A stretch of 64,000 bases of DNA from CAZLFQ01 sp964558975. GTDB lineage: Bacteria; Pseudomonadota; Alphaproteobacteria; Rickettsiales; Midichloriaceae. The notes below the pieces were generated by a model. It had not been told where the DNA came from, did no database searches, and saw only the letters and a program-made list of their open reading frames with translations. Position numbers and translations under genes: made by a program. Positions 50,674-59,122 of the stretch are shown in pieces. The stretch is from positions 186,001 through 250,000 of the forward strand of contig CAZLFQ010000002.1 in assembly GCA_964558975.1 (NCBI GenBank). Direction: 5' to 3'. The stretch's first letter is position 1. Every line of letters begins with the position of its first letter.

Positions 50674-50905
50674 ATATAATTTTATTTGATTGTTAAATTT
50701 AAATAGAAAACCAAGTTATCTCTAGGAATTAATCCAGCAGTACTTAAAATTTTCTGATTGAGATTTTAGACGACCAATGGAACAAGCCACAGGCCTTGCG
50801 GTTATTGTATATATAACAACCCTCTACTGTCAAGTAATAAGTTAGAAATATCAAATTCCCTTTGAATCTTAATAATTTATCTCTACTATAAATCTAAAGC
50901 TATAC
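50674..50905. other. Spacer upstream of rho and the tRNA-Cys promoter
   Basis: Non-coding AT-rich region that presumably holds the rho promoter on the minus strand. An imperfect palindrome around 50798-50822 (GGTTATTG...AACAACC) is the only visible structure. No open frame or RNA gene was seen. Together with the tRNA promoter it makes a 290-base gene-free stretch. Confidence 0.6.
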
Positions 50906-50934
50906 TTGACCACGGCGGAAAACCTGCTAATAAT
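50906..50934 (+). promoter_or_regulatory. Sigma-70-like promoter for tRNA-Cys
   Basis: A -35 like element TTGACC (50906-50911) and a -10 like element TAATAA or AATAAT (50928-50934) are separated by 16 or 17 bases. The predicted start falls about 20 bases before the tRNA. A GC-rich spacer between the elements is unlike its AT-rich surroundings. It is the only clear promoter for the tRNA and probably also for the ankyrin-SPOR gene. Confidence 0.6.
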
Positions 50935-50963
50935 ACGGCCATCTGAGTCTATTCAGTATCTAT

Positions 50964-51035
50964 GGCCGAGTAGCAAAGTGGTAATGCTGCGGACTGCAAA
51001 TCCGCCATTCGTCGGTTCGATTCCGGCCTCGGCCT
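50964..51035 (+). tRNA. tRNA-Cys (anticodon GCA)
   Basis: 72 bases. The acceptor arm GGCCGAG (50964-50970) pairs with CTCGGCC (51028-51034). The D arm is GCA/TGC with loop AAGTGGTAA. The anticodon arm GCGGA-CTGCAAA-TCCGC has GCA at 50996-50998. The T arm is GTCGG-TTCGATT-CCGGC. The discriminator base is U73, an identity element for Cys. CCA is not encoded, so it must be added after transcription. The following gene starts 38 bases later and is probably on the same transcript. Confidence 0.96.
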
Positions 51036-51073
51036 CGTGTAGTTTTAAAAAGTATTTGGAACTGACATACAAA

Positions 51074-52210
51074 ATGAATTATTTAAAAGTCTTATTTTTT
51101 ATTCTTTCTATCATCGCCTGTGCGGATGCAGCATTTGCAGATACTGCTTACGAGTACGACTATTCGTTTGAAAACCCACTAATCGATGCTGCAGATTCAG
51201 GTAACGAGTATGAAGTCAGCAGATTAATAAAAAATGGATCTTCCCCTAACAGTAAAGGATTATTCAACTCAACCGCATTAATGAGAGCTGCACTAAGAGG
51301 ACATGAAGATGTAGTAAGACATCTACTTGAATCTGGAGCAGACGTACATGCAAAAGATATCGGCGGAGCAACTGCTCTTCACTTTGCAACCCGCGCAGGG
51401 AATAAAAAAGTTGTAGATCTGTTATTAAGATATGGTGCCAGCCCAGATGTTAACGATAACGAAGGTTTTTCTCCTTTAAAAAGAGCCATTACTGCACAAA
51501 ATATTTCTATAGTAGATGCTTTAATAAAAAAGGGAGCTGATCTTGATAGCAAAGGCTCATCTGGTGTTTCAGCTCGGGATCTAGTCAATTCATCTCGCAA
51601 CCCTCAAATCAAATCTCTTATACAAGAAGAGTATAAAAAATCCCTAGAACAACAGCCTCTTCTCGGCATACCGAGTGACGATGTAAGCATAACGCCTCTA
51701 GATAAGCCCGTCTCAACACTTGATTCAAAAATTGAACCCGTAGCTAGTAATGCACCAAAAATAACTCAAAGCAAAGAAGTAGAAGAAAAAGAAACCTTTT
51801 CTCCAAAGTCTACTGTTAAGGTAGAAGAAGCAATCAAGCTTCCAAATGATGTGGACCTTAAGGATGAGTCAGCCAAAATTCAAGCCACTAATCCTGTTAT
51901 TACATCTCCTGCACAAGAGATTACTAAACAAGCTTCTGAACCCGCTGGTAAAGCTCTTAGAGAATTATCTATGGAAGTTGGTGGCTTTGATAATGAAGAG
52001 AAAGCAATTATTTTTTGGCAAGAAGCAACAGAGAAAAATCTGGTTGAAAAAAAGAATGCGCGACTTGTAATTGACAACTCGACAAGCGTAACTAAATACA
52101 AAGTTAGGTTCGACGGATACAGCTCTTCTCCTGAAGTATTTGAGAATTGTAAAAAGGTTAAATCCATGAAGAATGATTCGATATGTTATGTAATACATAA
52201 CATATATTAA
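51074..52210 (+). CDS. Exported ankyrin-repeat protein with C-terminal SPOR-like domain
   Basis: 378 residues from ATG 51074; longer frames upstream run through the tRNA and are not coding. It has a Sec signal (MNYLKVLFFILSIIACADAAFA before DTA), with IIAC also possible as a weak lipobox at Cys16. Four ankyrin repeats follow (about 33-165: TALMRAALRGHEDVVRHLLESGADVHA, GATALHFATRAGNKKVVDLL, GFSPLKRAITAQNISIVDALI). A Pro/Glu/Lys-rich linker runs to about 295. The C terminus resembles SPOR: KAIIFWQEATEKNLVEK, TKYKVRFDGYSSSPEVFENC and SICYVI. SPOR domains bind denuded glycan at division sites. It would thus be a periplasmic adaptor rather than a host effector. Confidence 0.8.
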   Translation: MNYLKVLFFILSIIACADAAFADTAYEYDYSFENPLIDAADSGNEYEVSRLIKNGSSPNSKGLFNSTALMRAALRGHEDVVRHLLESGADVHAKDIGGATALHFATRAGNKKVVDLLLRYGASPDVNDNEGFSPLKRAITAQNISIVDALIKKGADLDSKGSSGVSARDLVNSSRNPQIKSLIQEEYKKSLEQQPLLGIPSDDVSITPLDKPVSTLDSKIEPVASNAPKITQSKEVEEKETFSPKSTVKVEEAIKLPNDVDLKDESAKIQATNPVITSPAQEITKQASEPAGKALRELSMEVGGFDNEEKAIIFWQEATEKNLVEKKNARLVIDNSTSVTKYKVRFDGYSSSPEVFENCKKVKSMKNDSICYVIHNIY

Positions 52211-52273
52211 ACTCTTTATTTCTTTATAATTTAATATACTATTAATCTTGCGGTTTACTGTATTTATTTGCTA

Positions 52274-53908
52274 ATGGAATTCTTAAAAGGACTAAGTCCA
52301 ACCAAAATTCTAGCTATCCTAACTGGCGGAGTTGCTGTCGTGGTTTTGCTTGGCTTTTTGACATTGAAGCTTGCAACCCCTCCGATGTCTATTCTGTACA
52401 CAAACCTTACGCCTGATGATAGCAGTCTAATCCTATCAAGACTTGAAGGAATGGAAATTCCTTATCAAGTTGCAGACTCTGGTAAAGATCTATTAGTTCC
52501 CGTTAATAAGGTCTTAATGCTTAGAATGACCTTTGCTCAAGAAGGAATCCCTCGTTCTGGCAGTTTGGTCGGCTATGAAATTTTCGACAAGAATGAAACA
52601 CTAGGAACTTCCCAATTCGTACATAATGTTAATCTGGTTAGAGCTTTAGAAGGTGAGCTTAGCAGAACAATAAGTAGCCTGACACCTATTGAACACGCAC
52701 GGGTTCACTTAGTGATGCCTAAGAAAGAATTGTTTTCCAAACTTGGCTCTGATCCAACCGCTTCGGTAGTTCTAAGAATGCGTGGCAGTCAATCACTCAC
52801 AAAACAAGAGGTAGCAGCAATAAGTCACTTGGTTGCAACTGCTGTACCAGGGCTAAAAGTAGAAAACGTAACAATAGTAGATAATAGGGGCAAACCTTTA
52901 AAACTTGGAGCCGCAGAAGAAAATAATGCCTCTGCAATCACTGATTCCGCAGCCGATTATCAGCATGCAGTAGAAGAGCGGTACAAGGGGATACTAGAGG
53001 ATCTATTAGAAAAATCTGTTGGAGTCGGAAAAATAAAAGCTAACGTCACGGCAGAAATCAATTTCGACCGCGAAGTTATAAATTCTGAAGTATTTGATCC
53101 AGATGGACAGGTTATCAGATCTAAAAAAACTTCTGAAGAAAATGATTCTGAAACTGAAGCTTTAGGTGGAGAAACAAGCGTATCTACAAATTTACCAGGT
53201 GCACAAAGTGGCAGCGGAGGATCAAACGGTAAAAATAAGTCTGTTACAAATGAAGTAACTAATTATGAAATTTCAAAAACAATAACTAATAAAATCAGCG
53301 AAAGTGGCCGGATTAAAAAACTATCAATTGCCATACTTGTTGATGGAAATTACGAATCGAAACCTAAAGAAGAAGGTAGCGATGAAATTATCGTGACATA
53401 CACACCACGCTCTGAAGAAGAACTCGGTAAAATAAAAGCTCTTTCTGCTTCAGCAGTTGGCATCGATCCCAAAAGGGGTGATGCTTTAGAAGTAATAAAC
53501 ATGAAATTCTCTGATGAATTTGCCACACTCCCTCAAAAAGAGAAACCTTTTGCATGGCTGCAAAACGAATTAGAAAACATTGTTCAAACTGTAGTCATAG
53601 GTACAGTAATTATACTACTTATACTGCTTGTAGTAAGACCTGTATTACTACGCTCTCTTGAGATGAGAAGAATGGCTATTCAAGAAGACTCAGATCTGCA
53701 AGACACTCTTCAGGTTGTAAATCACGACATCTCCAACGCTAAGTCTGAAGGAGGACAAAGCAAGAAAGAAGAAGAGATGATCGATTTAAGTATGCCTGAA
53801 GATAAAAGAAAAATTAGCTTAATAAAACAAGTTAATGAGATGGTAGAAAAACATCCAGAAGAAACTGTTTCAATTCTTAGAAATTGGCTATATTCAAACG
53901 AGCAGTAG
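52274..53908 (+). CDS. fliF: Flagellar MS-ring protein FliF
   Basis: 544 residues from ATG 52274; a TTG two codons earlier is possible. The first membrane helix is at about 13-33. The ring-building motif region includes ILYTNLTPDDSSLILSRLEGMEIPYQ, ALEGELSRTISSLTPIEHARVHLVMPKKELF and VDNRGKPL. The central loop is low complexity (Ser/Gly/Asn, about 305-325). The second membrane helix is at about 436-456, followed by a cytoplasmic tail ending LRNWLYSNEQ, the FliG-binding region. It is full length. It stands away from flgBC-fliE, so flagellar genes are dispersed here. Its end overlaps ruvC on the other strand by 32 bases. Confidence 0.95.
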   Translation: MEFLKGLSPTKILAILTGGVAVVVLLGFLTLKLATPPMSILYTNLTPDDSSLILSRLEGMEIPYQVADSGKDLLVPVNKVLMLRMTFAQEGIPRSGSLVGYEIFDKNETLGTSQFVHNVNLVRALEGELSRTISSLTPIEHARVHLVMPKKELFSKLGSDPTASVVLRMRGSQSLTKQEVAAISHLVATAVPGLKVENVTIVDNRGKPLKLGAAEENNASAITDSAADYQHAVEERYKGILEDLLEKSVGVGKIKANVTAEINFDREVINSEVFDPDGQVIRSKKTSEENDSETEALGGETSVSTNLPGAQSGSGGSNGKNKSVTNEVTNYEISKTITNKISESGRIKKLSIAILVDGNYESKPKEEGSDEIIVTYTPRSEEELGKIKALSASAVGIDPKRGDALEVINMKFSDEFATLPQKEKPFAWLQNELENIVQTVVIGTVIILLILLVVRPVLLRSLEMRRMAIQEDSDLQDTLQVVNHDISNAKSEGGQSKKEEEMIDLSMPEDKRKISLIKQVNEMVEKHPEETVSILRNWLYSNEQ

Positions 53909-54374
53909 GCCTATAAAATCTTGAATGGCAAACAGCTATTGCGACCGCATCAGATGCATCCTTACTTGTTACTTTTATTCCTGGCATTAGTAAATTTAAC
54001 ATATTCATTATTTGCTGCTTCTCTGCATTTCCAGACCCAACAAGTGTTTTTTTAACTGTCTTAGCTGAGTATTCACAGGGTTTTATACCCTTCAAACTCA
54101 GTGTTAAAATAGCAGCAGATCTTGCATGTGCTAGCTTTAGAGAACTTCCGTAATTCTCATTTACATAAGTCTCTTCAATTGCTGATGTTGAAGGATAGTA
54201 TTTATCCATAACACCTATAAGTCCATTGTGTATATCAACCAACCTATCTGCCATATCCTTCTTTGAAGACGTATTTATAACCCCAGCAGCAATAAATTTA
54301 AGCGAATCATTATTGGATTCAATAATCCCCCACCCTGTATGCTGCAAACCTGGATCAATCCCTAAAACTCTCAT
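53877..54374 (-). CDS. ruvC: Crossover junction endodeoxyribonuclease RuvC
   Basis: 165 residues. It cleaves Holliday junctions with RuvAB. The RNase H-like acidic residues appear in VLGIDPGLQHTGWGII (Asp7), AIEETYVNENYGSSLKLAHAR (Glu) and KDASDAVAIAVCH (two Asp). It starts four bases inside the end of the upstream Tyr-kinase-like gene (ATGA overlap), so the two are coupled. The RuvC fold is complete. Confidence 0.95.
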   Translation of the reverse strand: MRVLGIDPGLQHTGWGIIESNNDSLKFIAAGVINTSSKKDMADRLVDIHNGLIGVMDKYYPSTSAIEETYVNENYGSSLKLAHARSAAILTLSLKGIKPCEYSAKTVKKTLVGSGNAEKQQIMNMLNLLMPGIKVTSKDASDAVAIAVCHSRFYRPTARLNIANF

Positions 54375-55198
54375 CTTTTCTTAAACAACCTTTTTTTAGG
54401 GATTTTAATAAACACTGTAGTTCCAACATTTTCTTCGCTCTCAATCCAAATGTTTCCTTCTAGCATTTCAATAAAAAGTTTAGCTAGCGGCAAGCCCAAC
54501 CCTACTCCATATGGCCCTGAAACCTCTCGATCACTATCTGGAAAATCAAAAGCATTTACAATTTCATCAACCGACATACCTTTACCAGAATCTGAAATAG
54601 TTACTATAAGGTCGTTTTTCTCTTGTTTCTTATCTGCAATTGTAAGCTGCCCTCCTTTATTGGAAAACTTAATTGCATTATCGATAACATTTCTCAAAAT
54701 CTGCATAAGCTTAGCTTTATCTGCTCTTATAACTAAATTGGGATAATTAAAATGGGTAACAAGATGTATTTGATTAGCTTTCAATTTGTAATGAATACTT
54801 TCAATAGTTTTATCTATCAAATCTTGCAGACTAAAATCTGTTTCTACTAATTCAATTTTTCCCGTTTTGCCTCTTGCTAGATCTAAAAAATCATTTACTA
54901 AGCTTTGCATCTGGATTCCCGAATTATAAATATCACGCACCCTTTCTTTTTGTTTATGATTCAAATTACCAAAAAACTCTGTTTCAAGCATTTGGGAAAA
55001 TCCTATAACTCCATTTAAACTGTTCTTAAGTTCATACCCCATCCTTTCTATGAAAAAAGATTTTGCCAAACTTCCCTTCTGTACATGTTCGAGCTGCCTA
55101 CTGTATGCACGCACGAACATCAAAGATAGTCCAATTGTTAACGACACAATCAGAAGAATAACAAGCAGACCTTCACTAGACGCAAACCAAGTATTCAT
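54371..55198 (-). CDS. Histidine-kinase-like protein with Tyr in place of the phosphoacceptor His (DivL-like)
   Basis: 275 residues. One membrane helix (about 10-30) is followed directly by a HisKA-type dimerisation domain. At the phosphoacceptor site, where kinases read SHELRTPLN, it reads GYELKNSLNGVIGF, so Tyr55 replaces His; the codon is TAT. The rest of the HisKA helix and the ATPase domain are well kept: MQILRNVIDNAIKFS (N box), ISDSGKGM (G1) and YGVGLGLPLAK (G2). Among alphaproteobacteria this substitution is the hallmark of DivL, which controls CckA-ChpT-CtrA. This protein is far shorter than Caulobacter DivL and lacks PAS domains. It is coupled to ruvC. Confidence 0.82.
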   Translation of the reverse strand: MNTWFASSEGLLVILLIVSLTIGLSLMFVRAYSRQLEHVQKGSLAKSFFIERMGYELKNSLNGVIGFSQMLETEFFGNLNHKQKERVRDIYNSGIQMQSLVNDFLDLARGKTGKIELVETDFSLQDLIDKTIESIHYKLKANQIHLVTHFNYPNLVIRADKAKLMQILRNVIDNAIKFSNKGGQLTIADKKQEKNDLIVTISDSGKGMSVDEIVNAFDFPDSDREVSGPYGVGLGLPLAKLFIEMLEGNIWIESEENVGTTVFIKIPKKRLFKKR

Positions 55199-55279
55199 CG
55201 ATATATTAAATAATTACTTTCTAAAGATTAACATTTTTATTAGATTATTGCTAACGTGATGATCATTTTTTAAAAGGTT

Positions 55280-56788
55280 ATGGTAGCGAGAGTAAATACT
55301 ATTGAATTTGTTGGAGTTGAAACTACTGATGTAGATGTTCAAGTCCATATGTCACAAGGCATGCCAGGAATAAACATTGTAGGACTTGCTGATAAGGCAG
55401 TTGCAGAATCAAAAGAAAGAATAAGAGCCGCTTTCCACAGCATGGGATTAACAATACCTCAAAAAAGGATCACGGTTAATCTGGCTCCTGCAGATATTCA
55501 CAAAGAAGGTAGCCACTATGATTTAGCAATTGCACTAGGAATATTAGTTGAGGCAGAAATTGTACCCCAACACGAAGTTCAAGATTACATAATACTTGGC
55601 GAACTCTCACTTGATGGCAGAATCAACCCAATTCGCGGTGTTCTGCCAGCAGCGATAAATGCAAATGCAAAAAGCATGGGGCTAATTTGCCCTGGATCAA
55701 ATGGCTCTGAAGCAATGTGGTCAGGAAATTACAAAATCCTTGCACCCAATAATCTACTGGAACTAATTAATCATTTTAAGAACCAACAAGCTTTATCTAC
55801 TCCTACAAAATACATTGCAAATGATAATGTAAAATATCCTGATATTAAAGATATAAGGGGTCAGAAATTAGCAAAACGCGCGCTAGAAATTGCAGCTGCT
55901 GGCGGCCATAATTTGATGATGATTGGCCCTCCTGGCTCTGGAAAATCTATGCTTGCAAAACGCCTCCCTGGTTTGCTTCCACCACTTACAACTGAAGAGA
56001 TGCTAGAAGTAAGTATGATCAGTAGTATTGCAGGGCAGCTACAAGACGGAAACATAGTCAGAACAAGACCATTTCGAGATCCTCATTGTTCATCATCTAT
56101 GCCATCGATAGTTGGTGGTGGTAGAGATGCAAAACCTGGAGAGGTAACTCTTGCTCACCTTGGAGTTTTATTCTTAGACGAATTACCAGAATATAATAGA
56201 AACGTATTGGAGTCACTCAGACAACCCTTAGAATCTGGAACTATTACAATTTCCAGAGTCAACTCACACGTAACATACCCTTCGCGATTTCAACTTATTG
56301 CTGCAATGAATCCATGCAAATGTGGTTACTTTGGCGACCCTAAAAACTCTTGCACCAAAATCCCTAGGTGCGCAGAAGATTATCAGTCAAAAATTTCTGG
56401 CCCACTATTGGATAGGTTTGATATTAGGGTAGACGTGCTTGCCATACCACGAATAGAAATGGAACAAGAATCTGATGCAGAATCTTCAGAAGTTGTTGCA
56501 ATCCGCGTTGCAAGAGCAAGAGATATTCAGCTAACTCGCTATAAGGATCTAGGCATAAGTCTCAATGCATACGCTGATGGCAGTGTTTTAGACAACGTAA
56601 CGAAACTAGATGAAGAATCAAAAAACCTACTTTTAGACTCACAAGATAAATTTGGCCTATCTATGAGAGGCTTCAACAGAGTGCTTCGTGTTGCAAGAAC
56701 TATTGCAGACCTAGCTGAATGCGATAATATAAGCAAGATACATATTGCGGAAGCACTAAGCTACCGCGTAACAAAACTTAAAGTTTAA
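55280..56788 (+). CDS. comM: YifB/ComM-family Mg-chelatase-like AAA+ ATPase
   Basis: 502 residues. The N-terminal ChlI-like fold (EFVGVETTDVDVQVHMSQGMPGINIVGL, TVNLAPADIHKEGSHYDLAIALG) is followed by the AAA+ module with Walker A GPPGSGKS, RPFRDPHCSSS, VLFLDELPE (Walker B) and AMNPCKCGYFGD. The C-terminal lid follows. ComM is a branch-migration helicase for integrating foreign DNA during natural transformation; some YifB members have other roles. It overlaps nothing and is followed two bases later by a DUF721 gene. Confidence 0.94.
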   Translation: MVARVNTIEFVGVETTDVDVQVHMSQGMPGINIVGLADKAVAESKERIRAAFHSMGLTIPQKRITVNLAPADIHKEGSHYDLAIALGILVEAEIVPQHEVQDYIILGELSLDGRINPIRGVLPAAINANAKSMGLICPGSNGSEAMWSGNYKILAPNNLLELINHFKNQQALSTPTKYIANDNVKYPDIKDIRGQKLAKRALEIAAAGGHNLMMIGPPGSGKSMLAKRLPGLLPPLTTEEMLEVSMISSIAGQLQDGNIVRTRPFRDPHCSSSMPSIVGGGRDAKPGEVTLAHLGVLFLDELPEYNRNVLESLRQPLESGTITISRVNSHVTYPSRFQLIAAMNPCKCGYFGDPKNSCTKIPRCAEDYQSKISGPLLDRFDIRVDVLAIPRIEMEQESDAESSEVVAIRVARARDIQLTRYKDLGISLNAYADGSVLDNVTKLDEESKNLLLDSQDKFGLSMRGFNRVLRVARTIADLAECDNISKIHIAEALSYRVTKLKV

Positions 56789-56789
56789 G

Positions 56790-57269
56790 ATGAGAGAGTA
56801 CAGGGGCAAAAAAAGTTTCAGTAACTTATATAATGACTTAACAAAAGCAACCTTTGTTAAACATGGATTTGCCAATCAAAAAATTGCATCAAATTGGCAA
56901 AACATTGTTGGCGAAACAATTGCGAAATATACTTTGCCGCAAAAAATAGTTTTTAAACCAAATTCCACAAGAGCCGGGGTATTATACATTGGTGTTAGCA
57001 ACCCTGGATTATCACTTGAGCTTCAAGCAAAAGAAACATTTATAGTAGATAAAATCTCTACATTTTTTGGCTATCAAGCAGTGAGTCGCATCAAAGTAAA
57101 TATAGATAGGAGCGCTGCCAATTCAAATAAGCCTCAACAAAAATCTGCACCTAAAGTTTCTATATCTTCCAAAGAAGCTGAAAAATTAGCAAAACAGCTT
57201 AAGGAAATAAAAGACCCTGAATTAAAAAAATCCCTTCAGGATCTTTATGATAGTTTGTTTAAAACTTAA
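56790..57269 (+). CDS. DUF721 (DciA-like) protein
   Basis: 159 residues. The DUF721 core lies at about 20-108: NQKIASNWQNIVGETIAKYTLPQKI, VLYIGVSNPGLSLELQAKETFIVDKI and YQAVSRIKVN. The helical tail is Lys-rich. DUF721 includes DciA, which loads or helps DnaB helicase in bacteria without DnaC. It is close to comM, so both genes may act in DNA metabolism and be cotranscribed. Confidence 0.85.
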   Translation: MREYRGKKSFSNLYNDLTKATFVKHGFANQKIASNWQNIVGETIAKYTLPQKIVFKPNSTRAGVLYIGVSNPGLSLELQAKETFIVDKISTFFGYQAVSRIKVNIDRSAANSNKPQQKSAPKVSISSKEAEKLAKQLKEIKDPELKKSLQDLYDSLFKT

Positions 57270-57281
57270 TAATAGGAAAGT

Positions 57282-58442
57282 ATGAAAAAATTCATCATAA
57301 CATTTTTATTAGTATTAACTCTGCCAATAATTGCAAAAACAGACTCGGAAGTATTCCCTATCTCAACAGAAGTACAAATTGGCAAAATTAGAAGTATCCT
57401 TGATAAAGCACCTAAGGGCATCTATCTAACAGTTGGTGGAGAGCGGGCTTTCAGAGGTTCATCAATGCATGAAGGCATTGAGCACTTAATTGTGTTTGAT
57501 ATTTCACCAACCATAATTAGATACAACAAAATAAATATTGAGCTCCTTAAATCTTCGAACAAAGAAGATTATAAAAATTTACGATGGAATAGCGACTTTC
57601 AAATGTGGAAGAAAGTTAGCCCAACTCTTACGGAAGAAGATTTCAAATGGTGGAACGAGAATATCAGAAATATTAAAGGGTATATTCTTCCAGAAAGTTT
57701 AAACAAATATGGTAGCTTTAATAAATATATTAATATACGCACGAAGCTACTTTCCACCTATCCTCATATTTCTAAAAAGTTCAACAATAGAGAGAAGATA
57801 TTTTTGAATAATGTAACATGGTCAGATATACAATCTACTCATCATTCATCTACCTTAACTAAGGAAGAATTTATATGGTTTGATGCGGAAAGAAAAAATC
57901 CAGAATCATGTGTACAAAAGTTCATCGAAGAACCATCAATTGCAATAGAGTGGGGACAAGTAATAGATTATAAATCTGGCAATTACCTTTTTGAGGATAA
58001 ACTTTATAATAGGTTACACAACCTAGCTCTAGCAAATAAAATTACTGTGTTGGAAGCTGATATGACCAAACAAGACGGTATCAATTTAGTAACAAAGGCT
58101 ATCCAAAAAATTGGAGCAAAACTTGCGGTTACCGACTTTGATAATTTATATTTATATGATTACATGGGTGAAGAAAAATTTCGTACTGCATTATCTCAAC
58201 TTTCAGATTTGACCACCAAAGATTCGATTCTTGTTTTGATGAATAATTATAAATCTTACCCTTGTGCTCAATTTTCTATATATATTGGCTTTACCTTCGA
58301 ACATATTAAATCTTGGCCTCAAGAACCATTTTTCGACGCACTTATAAATTCTATACCAGAAGAGGTGCAAGCACTTATGAATGGACGTTTATATGAAGGT
58401 ACAGATGAACTTCCTTTTCATTTAATCAAGAAACAACATTAA
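57282..58442 (+). CDS. Exported LIC_10091-like (methyltransferase-fold) protein, tentative
   Basis: 386 residues with a Sec signal peptide (KKFIITFLLVLTLPIIA before KTD). After it comes a Rossmann-like motif, GIYLTVGGERAFRGSSMHEGIEHLIVFDISPTIIRYN. The glycine-rich loop and the acidic end of the next strand are laid out as in SAM-dependent methyltransferases. A tryptophan-rich middle and IGAKLAVTDFDNLYLYDY (a motif IV-like stretch) follow. Layout recalls LIC_10091-type proteins. A methyltransferase fold in the periplasm is odd, since SAM is cytosolic. If it leaves the cell it could act on a host. Not recognised beyond this. Confidence 0.55.
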   Translation: MKKFIITFLLVLTLPIIAKTDSEVFPISTEVQIGKIRSILDKAPKGIYLTVGGERAFRGSSMHEGIEHLIVFDISPTIIRYNKINIELLKSSNKEDYKNLRWNSDFQMWKKVSPTLTEEDFKWWNENIRNIKGYILPESLNKYGSFNKYINIRTKLLSTYPHISKKFNNREKIFLNNVTWSDIQSTHHSSTLTKEEFIWFDAERKNPESCVQKFIEEPSIAIEWGQVIDYKSGNYLFEDKLYNRLHNLALANKITVLEADMTKQDGINLVTKAIQKIGAKLAVTDFDNLYLYDYMGEEKFRTALSQLSDLTTKDSILVLMNNYKSYPCAQFSIYIGFTFEHIKSWPQEPFFDALINSIPEEVQALMNGRLYEGTDELPFHLIKKQH

Positions 58443-59122
58443 TTCAACCCCAACAAATCGCTCATGCTATAAACTTTTTCAGCTTTTTGTTCGGCAAGCC
58501 ATAATGCTGCTTTGAGCGCACCATCAGCAAATACTGAACGGTCGAATGCTTCATGCCTTATTTCAATCTGTTCTAATTCGCTCGCAAAAGAAACTGAATG
58601 CTCACCAACTACTTCTCCTTCTCTAATTGACTCTATATCAACTTTTTGGTTACGAAACGCGTTAACGGAATTTCGCAACATAATTGCCGTCCCAGAAGGT
58701 GCATCAAGTTTTTTTGTATGGTGTATTTCTTTCATTTCTACTATAAAATCTTGGTCTAACATCTTTGATGACTGTTTTACCAAGTAGTTCATAACCGCCA
58801 CTCCCAAACTCATGTTCGGCGACCAAAAGAGTGGGATCCTTTTAGCATAATCATCAAAAATCTTTAGCTGATCTTTAGAGAATCCAGTAACGCCACAAAC
58901 AAATTTTATGTTCTTCTCAACACAAATAGAGGCATGGTTAAGAGTGGCTTCAACTGTTGAAAAATCTACCGCAACATCAACATCTTTCAACTCTTCTCTA
59001 AAATTATCTTCTTGTGCAATTCCTATAACTTCTGAGAATTTATTTTTATAGCTCGTTGATGCTGCAAGCTTGAGCAATTCTTTGCCCATTCTCCCATTGC
59101 ATCCAACAATTGCTAATTTCAT
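58439..59122 (-). CDS. dapB: 4-hydroxy-tetrahydrodipicolinate reductase
   Basis: 227 residues. It reduces the dihydrodipicolinate precursor with NAD(P)H in lysine and diaminopimelate synthesis. Motifs are VGCNGRMGKELLKLA (dinucleotide loop), VCGVTGFS, the catalytic EIHHTKKLDAPSGTAIML, and HEAFDRSVFADGALKAALWL. It is shorter than the E. coli enzyme (273) but typical of Rickettsiales. It overlaps the LOG stop codon by four bases (ATGA), so the pair is coupled, and converges on the previous gene with a 4-base overlap. Confidence 0.95.
   Translation of the reverse strand: MKLAIVGCNGRMGKELLKLAASTSYKNKFSEVIGIAQEDNFREELKDVDVAVDFSTVEATLNHASICVEKNIKFVCGVTGFSKDQLKIFDDYAKRIPLFWSPNMSLGVAVMNYLVKQSSKMLDQDFIVEMKEIHHTKKLDAPSGTAIMLRNSVNAFRNQKVDIESIREGEVVGEHSVSFASELEQIEIRHEAFDRSVFADGALKAALWLAEQKAEKVYSMSDLLGLN

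Noticed and set aside
50906..51073. Upstream extension of the ankyrin-SPOR gene
   Set aside because: The added codons run through the tRNA-Cys gene and its promoter. The ATG at 51074 opens directly on a Sec signal peptide.
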